Assembly: GCA_028290225.1 (NCBI GenBank)
Contig: JAQGKH010000124.1
Span: 1-10,200, forward strand
Direction of reading: 5' to 3'
Origin: Devosia sp.
Lineage (GTDB): Bacteria; Pseudomonadota; Alphaproteobacteria; Rhizobiales; Devosiaceae
DNA: 10,200 nt
Shown here: one piece after another, positions 7,401-10,200 of the stretch
Layout of the letters: every line of letters begins with the position of its first letter
How positions within the stretch are numbered: the first letter of the stretch is position 1
Translations under genes and position numbers: made by a program
Notes under the pieces: generated by a model
Database searches by the model: none
Told to the model about the DNA's origin: nothing
What the model saw: only the letters and a program-made list of their open reading frames with translations

Positions 7401-7913
7401 CGAAATCCCGGCGGCTTCTTCCAAAAGGGCGCGGCGGGCCGTGGGCTTGGCCGAGATCAATTCCCCAATCTGGCCCTGGCGCACCATGGCGGGAGAATGG
7501 GCGCCGGTGGAAGCATCGGCAAACAGGAGCTGCACATCCCGGGCGCGCACTTCGCGGCCGTTGACGCGGTAGACCGAGCCGGCTTCGCGCTCGATGCGGC
7601 GGGTAACTTCCAGGGTGTCGGCGATGTTGAGGGCGGCGGGGGCGGTGCGGTCGGTGTTGTCGAGCACCAGCGTGACCTCGGCAGAATTGCGGGCGGGACG
7701 GTTGCCCGAGCCCCCAAAGATCACATCGTCCATGCCCGAAGCGCGCATGGCTCGATATGAGCTTTCGCCCATGGCCCAGCGCATGGCTTCCACGAGGTTG
7801 GACTTGCCGCAGCCATTGGGGCCGACAATGCCGGTGAGCCCCGGCTCCATCTGGAGCAGGGTTTCCTCGGCAAAGGATTTAAAGCCATGCAGGCGCAGCT
7901 GGGAGAACTTCAT
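4455..7913 (-). CDS. smc: Chromosome partition protein SMC
   Basis: Structural maintenance of chromosomes ATPase, 1152 residues, the expected length. It dimerises and works with ScpA/ScpB (not in this window) in DNA loop extrusion, condensation and origin segregation. Domains in order: N-terminal ATPase lobe with Walker A GPNGCGKS (31-38) and the RQGQIGELI segment (145-153); coiled coil of Ala/Glu/Gln/Arg-rich heptads (about 175-500); hinge (about 501-640, with PGYETALGAALGDDLEA at 520-536); returning coiled coil; C-terminal lobe with signature SGGEQALTAL (1052-1061), Walker B ICVLDEVDA (1075-1083, catalytic Glu1080) and the switch histidine in ITHNP (about 1113). The ATG at 7913 gives the family N-terminus MKFSQLRLHGFKSF. 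Its Shine-Dalgarno is poor (GGGGTGG-like). A 123-bp gap separates it from the upstream DsbA-like gene; I see no convincing promoter there. The hinge lacks the glycine-rich GG-x-TGG-type end seen in many bacterial SMCs and has LWRWDGF instead. Confidence 0.97.
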   Translation of the reverse strand: MKFSQLRLHGFKSFAEETLLQMEPGLTGIVGPNGCGKSNLVEAMRWAMGESSYRAMRASGMDDVIFGGSGNRPARNSAEVTLVLDNTDRTAPAALNIADTLEVTRRIEREAGSVYRVNGREVRARDVQLLFADASTGAHSPAMVRQGQIGELISAKPTARRALLEEAAGISGLHTRRHEAELRLRAAEQNLERVDDITAQVETQLDALKRQARLAIRYRGLSGEIRSTEATLFHLHWVAAVFAEKETEANQAVLIRAQADATGKELAAQRALDAAQAELQPLRERETVAAAVLQRYEILLEQLAEEERRGQQRQAELELRLQQLAADRAREEQLVREGEAALAAGAAEIAQLQDEADSAAEALASARSAADAARAEIVAAEAEAREAEQALAEERARRTQAERYLAELDQRLHRLRTQSSELERDAAALEARGDADDELAQQRATLQAAQRALGEAEKLTLGAEQATLAAQARLDVARPRLQATEAGVIALEAEAATLIRMLDLSDRLWRAVVDDLAVAPGYETALGAALGDDLEASTDPDSPLHWAPAPDGSDDPPLPQGAEPLSRHVHGEDGRLKRRLDQIGVIDAADGPALQLALRPGQRLVTLAGALWRWDGFIAAADAPGPAAQRLAQRNRLHELDAETSRAKGERNSWKREVETLTAALDLARTNERNGREGWRRAQHALTAAQNGVNAAQRALADLAARRAALEAARAQLTASIGDTEQARNAAAQAVAELGDYAEAAAEASRQQQRLTQMRAHADQTRTALLSLEAGGRLRQARVAQLHSEAAQWQRRRDTALDQQQTLGQRSAAIEQELGGQAATPEGLEQRRATLENQIAQARLEHDAARAQFDAAQSRVGDAEKALKAAGDAANAVRLELTRIEERLKGHLAQRQAVERQVQETLGIPASRTLEVSGIRPQQALPAEGAVESRLERLRAERDRLGGVNLSAEAEAGETQAKLDAMVKDRNDLIEAIAKLRTGIGLLNREGRARLTEAFDRVNGYFGELFTTLFGGGTAELQLVESDDPLQAGLEILAHPPGKKPQTMTLLSGGEQALTALSLIFAVFLTNPAPICVLDEVDAPLDDANVERFCNLLDNMRERTQTRFLCITHNPITMSRMDRLFGVTMAERGVSQLVSVDLRTAESFLEAV

Positions 7914-7991
7914 GCCCGGCCCACCCCAATGCGGTAGCTGGCTGCCGTTTCAACCGGAGCGGGCCCCGCGGGCCGGTGCTGCTGCCGGGCG

Positions 7992-8024
7992 GGCTTGCCC
8001 ATCCCGGATGGGGACAGGCAAGCC
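7992..8024 (-). other. Strong hairpin after the DsbA-like gene
   Basis: GGCTTGCC (7992-7999) and GGCAAGCC (8017-8024) are perfect 8-bp inverted arms. Between and overlapping them CCCATC (7998-8003) can pair with GATGGG (8007-8012), so two stacked or alternative folds are possible. On the minus strand it begins 12 nt after the stop codon of the DsbA-like gene. No T-run follows, so it is not a standard intrinsic terminator; it may stabilise or process the mRNA 3' end. A second all-GC hairpin (GGCCC, CGC loop, GGGCC at 7962-7974) lies between it and smc. Confidence 0.4.
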
Positions 8025-8036
8025 GCTGGCGCGCAA

Positions 8037-8867
8037 TCAGGGGGCAGCGGGAGCGGCAGGCGCGGCTGCGGGAGCCGCCGGTGCTGCAGATGGTGCGGGG
8101 GTTGCCGGCGCAGGCTCGACCGCTGGAGCCGGTGCAGCGGCGGGCGCGGGCTCGACGGCGGGAGCGGCAGCCGGCTCGGCCGGAGCCGCTGCAGCCGCCG
8201 GTTCGGTCGGCACGAAGCCGGCAGGCACCAGCGGGTCGATCTCGGCCGCCAGCTGCTCAAGCGTCTTGTCGCCGGAAAGCGTCTTGCCATTAACATAAAA
8301 AGTGGGTGTGCCTTCCAGCCCGAACTCGTTGAGCGCCTGCTCGCGCACGGCTTCCATCCCGGTGAACAGGGCTTGATTCGTCAAGGCAGCGTCGAAGCTT
8401 TCCTGGGTAAAGCCCAGCTGGGTGGCAATTTCGAAAATGGCATCGCGCGGGGTTTCCGAAGTGCCCCAATTCTGCTGGGTGCGGAAATAGGTGCCGATGA
8501 CATTGTGGTAATTGGCTTCGCCCGAGGCTTCGGCCAGCATGAACACCGCGGCATCGAGCACATTGCGCACGAATGGGCGCAGGATGAAGCGCACCTTGCC
8601 ATTATCGACATAGGCGGCCTTGAACGGCTCGTAAACGGTGTTGTGGAAGGTGGCGCAGTGCGGGCAGGTGGGCGAGGCATATTCGATCACCGTGACCGGC
8701 GCTTCGGGATGGCCCAGGGCCTTGTCGGCAAGGCCGCCAGCGGGCGCCATCAGCTTGGCGGTGTCGACCATATCGCCTTCCGCGGCGCCGGCGACCCCGA
8801 CGCCGCAAGCGCTAAGCGCGGTGGCAGCGGCGGCGAGAACAATGGTGTCACGGCGGTTGAACTTCAC
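8037..8867 (-). CDS. DsbA-family thioredoxin-fold protein, exported, with Ala/Pro-rich tail
   Basis: A 276-residue exported thiol oxidoreductase of the DsbA family, expected to make or rearrange disulfide bonds in periplasmic proteins. The N-terminus has twin arginines (NRRDTIV, 4-10), a hydrophobic run and a lipobox-like LSAC with Cys21. An AGA-A site at about 26-29 could also serve a non-lipoprotein signal peptidase. The thioredoxin-like core (about 45-215) has the active-site motif SPTCPHC (Cys68 and Cys71, the classical CPHC of DsbA) and the cis-proline loop GTPTFYVNG (Pro188), with the helical insertion between. Residues 220-276 are almost only Ala and Pro with a few Glu, including repeated VEPAPA units. 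The start is a GTG at 8867 with AGGAG 8 nt upstream; no ATG fits better. It lies between the DUF721 gene and smc in an order shared with related genomes. No DsbB-like partner is seen here. Confidence 0.92.
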   Translation of the reverse strand: MKFNRRDTIVLAAAATALSACGVGVAGAAEGDMVDTAKLMAPAGGLADKALGHPEAPVTVIEYASPTCPHCATFHNTVYEPFKAAYVDNGKVRFILRPFVRNVLDAAVFMLAEASGEANYHNVIGTYFRTQQNWGTSETPRDAIFEIATQLGFTQESFDAALTNQALFTGMEAVREQALNEFGLEGTPTFYVNGKTLSGDKTLEQLAAEIDPLVPAGFVPTEPAAAAAPAEPAAAPAVEPAPAAAPAPAVEPAPATPAPSAAPAAPAAAPAAPAAP

Positions 8868-8893
8868 GGCGAACGCTCCTGTTTTTGTTTGGG

Positions 8894-8923
8894 CGACACT
8901 ATACGGGCGGGACGTGTCGGCAA
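8894..8923 (-). promoter_or_regulatory. Candidate promoter inside an inverted repeat, DsbA-like gene
   Basis: On the minus strand TATAGT (8903-8898, 5 of 6 to the -10 consensus) lies about 30 bp before the GTG start. The only -35-like element, TTGCCG (8923-8918), is 14 bp away, shorter than usual. The perfect arms CGACAC (8894-8899) and GTGTCG (8914-8919), 14 bp apart, overlap both elements, as an operator would. This suggests the gene has its own, possibly regulated, promoter in the 88-bp gap after the DUF721 gene. Confidence 0.4.
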
Positions 8924-8955
8924 GTGGGCACAGCTATCAACAGGGGGTGAACACA

Positions 8956-9468
8956 TTATTTGCGTTTTGTTTCCCCTTGCGCGGCCAGCTGCAGCCCCAG
9001 AAGGCGCAAGGCCTCGCGCACCCCTTCATCGGCCACATCGGCCACCGCGGCTCCGACCCGGGCCCTGGCGATGGGGCTCGGATCGGCAGCAGGCTGCGCC
9101 TTGGGGGCTGAACCGGAACTGAATGGCTCGGCCGACAGGCGAACCTGGCCCACGAGTACATAGCCGAAATACCGGTTCACCGCCGCCGCGATAGCCGGGG
9201 CCTGGTGGGCCACCATCAGGGCGTGGCCGGGCTGACAGCGCAGATACAGCGTGGCCCCATCGGCGCTGCGCTCGCCCCGGGGCCACACCAGCTTGTCGGG
9301 AATGGACACGCCATCATAGGGCTTGGGGGCCATGGCGCGCCAATGCTCGAGAATGTCCCGGCTCGCGAAGCCGCGCTTTTTGAGCACCGGGTCGAGCGCG
9401 CCGGCAATGGCGTCGGCGACGCTGACGGCCCGATTGCGACGCTTGGGTTGGGTGGGTGCCTTGGCCAT
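8956..9468 (-). CDS. DUF721 / DciA-family protein
   Basis: A 170-residue protein of the DUF721 family. Members called DciA load or assist the replicative helicase DnaB in bacteria without DnaC or DnaI; whether this copy does so is inferred from the family. The N-terminus is basic (KAPTQPKRRNR) and leads into a helix (ADAIAGALDPVLKKRGF). The core follows the family pattern: a Trp-containing helix (DILEHWRAMAPK), strands with LVWPRG and ATLYLRCQPGHALMVAHQ, a helix ending in NRYFGY, then a final strand GQVRLSAEPF. The C-terminal part (about 115-170) is a Pro/Ala linker and a charged helix ending in KRK. The ATG at 9468 is chosen because the preceding frame (TTG at 9504) adds no family-like sequence. 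No Shine-Dalgarno is visible before it, and a promoter-like pair sits directly upstream. It diverges from mutY by 114 bp. Confidence 0.85.
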   Translation of the reverse strand: MAKAPTQPKRRNRAVSVADAIAGALDPVLKKRGFASRDILEHWRAMAPKPYDGVSIPDKLVWPRGERSADGATLYLRCQPGHALMVAHQAPAIAAAVNRYFGYVLVGQVRLSAEPFSSGSAPKAQPAADPSPIARARVGAAVADVADEGVREALRLLGLQLAAQGETKRK

Positions 9469-9475
9469 GGGGGCA

Positions 9476-9504
9476 AAACTAGCCGCGGCACGCCGGGGCG
9501 GCAA
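9476..9504 (-). promoter_or_regulatory. Candidate promoter of the DUF721 gene, possibly leaderless
   Basis: On the minus strand TTGCCG (9504-9499, 4 of 6 to -35) is followed after exactly 17 bp by TAGTTT (9481-9476, 3 of 6 to -10). Seven bases later comes the ATG of the DUF721 gene (9468). Transcription from this pair would start at or within a base or two of the start codon. The seven bases between (TGCCCCC) hold no Shine-Dalgarno. The match scores are modest and the region is very GC-rich. Confidence 0.3.
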
Positions 9505-9582
9505 GGGCGCAGAGCGCCGCGCTGGCGCCGATGTGTTCGCCCGCCCCTTGTGAGCGGGGGCAGGGCAGGGCTAGGGAACGGC

Positions 9583-10200
9583 ATGCAGCTTTCCCCTTCT
9601 TCCCCCCTTGATGCCGGCGCGGTGCTGGCCTGGTATGACCGCAATGCGCGCGACCTGCCCTGGCGCACCTCGCCGGCCGACCGGGCGCGCGGCATCCGGC
9701 CCGACCCCTATCGCGTGTGGCTGAGCGAAGTGATGCTGCAGCAAACCACGGTTGCGGCGGTGAAAAGCTTCTTTTTGCGCTTCACCAGCCTGTGGCCGAC
9801 GGTGTTCGACCTTGCCGCCGCCCCGCTCGACAGCGTGCTCAAGGAATGGGCCGGACTGGGCTATTACGCCCGCGCCCGCAATCTGCATGCCTGCGCGCAG
9901 GCGGTGGTGCGCGACCACGGTGGAATGTTTCCCCAGACTTCGGCGGCGCTGCAGGCCTTGCCCGGTATTGGCGCCTATACGGGCGCCGCCATCGCCGCGA
10001 TCTGCTGGGATGAGCCGGTGCCGGTGCTCGACGGCAATCTCGACCGGGTGTTGGCGCGCTATTATGCGCTTCCCGTGCCGGTGCGCGAGGCCAAGGAAGA
10101 ATTGCGCGCGGCGCTGGGCGCGGTGGTGCCGGCGCGGGCGGGCGATTTTGCCCAGGCCATGATGGATCTGGGCGCCACCATCTGCGCGCCGCGCGCGGTG
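9583..10200 (+). CDS. mutY: A/G-specific adenine DNA glycosylase MutY, partial
   Basis: Base-excision repair enzyme that removes adenine mispaired with 8-oxoguanine. The first 206 residues are present and the frame is open at the right edge; the family is about 350 residues, so the rest of the Fe-S domain and the NUDT1-like 8-oxoG-recognition domain are missing. Visible: LPWR (25-28), SEVMLQQTTV with catalytic Glu49 (48-57), GLGYYARARN (91-100), helix-hairpin-helix LPGIGAYTGAAIAA (126-139), catalytic Asp150 in VLDGNLDRVLARY (148-160) and QAMMDLGATIC (191-201), whose Cys201 should be the first 4Fe-4S ligand. The ATG at 9583 has AGGG 6 nt upstream. A weak TTGTGA / CTAGGG pair (9548-9553, 9571-9576) is the only promoter-like signal before it. 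It diverges from the DUF721 gene. Residues 30-41 form a slightly longer loop than in the enterobacterial enzyme. Confidence 0.96.
   Translation, partial: MQLSPSSPLDAGAVLAWYDRNARDLPWRTSPADRARGIRPDPYRVWLSEVMLQQTTVAAVKSFFLRFTSLWPTVFDLAAAPLDSVLKEWAGLGYYARARNLHACAQAVVRDHGGMFPQTSAALQALPGIGAYTGAAIAAICWDEPVPVLDGNLDRVLARYYALPVPVREAKEELRAALGAVVPARAGDFAQAMMDLGATICAPRAV

Noticed and set aside
8040..8210. GC-rich repetitive stretch considered as a DNA repeat or CRISPR-like array
   Set aside because: It is the coding sequence of the Ala/Pro tail of the DsbA-like protein. Units are degenerate codon repeats without regular spacers.
7910..8296. Minus-strand frame of 128 codons whose stop overlaps the smc start as ATGA
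   Set aside because: It overlaps the tail of the DsbA-like gene in another frame. The product is Arg/Pro/Leu-rich junk typical of a shifted Ala/Pro-coding repeat, and no ribosome binding site is seen.
9469..9504. TTG start giving a longer DUF721 protein
   Set aside because: The added 12 residues are not family-like, and the ATG at 9468 fits the basic N-terminus usual for the family.
9535..9563. GCCCGC / GCGGG hairpin in the mutY-DUF721 gap considered as an intrinsic terminator
   Set aside because: The two genes diverge there so no terminator is needed. It has no T-run, and such GC pairings are common by chance in this sequence.

Overview
The window is GC-rich chromosomal DNA from an alphaproteobacterium. 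The best guess is Hyphomicrobiales, perhaps close to Devosiaceae. This rests on the mutY / DUF721 / DsbA-like / smc gene order, which I associate with Rhizobiales-type chromosomes, and on a two-gene (split) glycine decarboxylase that I associate with Devosia-like genomes rather than Rhizobium or Brucella. The placement is inferred from recognised protein families, with no database search. All genes look intact and similar in composition. I see no mobile element, CRISPR array, tRNA or rRNA.

Left part (1-3967, minus strand): a glycine cleavage operon read from right to left. It runs promoter candidate, tandem glycine riboswitch, terminator-like expression platform, gcvT, gcvH, gcvPA, gcvPB, with gcvPB running off the left edge. 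Gaps are 10 bp (gcvT-gcvH), 13 bp (gcvH-gcvPA) and a 4-bp ATGA overlap (gcvPA-gcvPB). The products are the T, H and two-subunit P proteins, which with the L protein (not in this window) degrade glycine to CO2, ammonia and methylene-tetrahydrofolate. The riboswitch senses the substrate of the system it controls.

Middle (3693-4454): the 435-bp stretch without coding sequence from 3693 to 4127 holds the gcv riboswitch, its terminator-like hairpin, a gcv promoter candidate, two GANTC sites and a nested inverted repeat. To its right, on the plus strand, is a gene for a small helical protein of unknown function (4128-4448). Its stop codon lies 6 bp from that of the convergent smc gene.

Right part (4455-10200): smc (chromosome condensation and segregation), a DsbA-like periplasmic or lipid-anchored thioredoxin-fold protein with an Ala/Pro tail, and a DUF721/DciA-family protein all lie on the minus strand. 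mutY (adenine DNA glycosylase) diverges on the plus strand and runs off the right edge after its first Fe-S cysteine. Short promoter-like elements stand before the DsbA-like gene (inside an inverted repeat) and the DUF721 gene (possibly a leaderless transcript).

Nothing here is clearly a new biological system. The points most worth checking are the possible folding logic of the glycine riboswitch platform, a run of nine C's that forms the whole spacer between Shine-Dalgarno and start of gcvPA, the unusual SMC hinge, and the small unknown protein.
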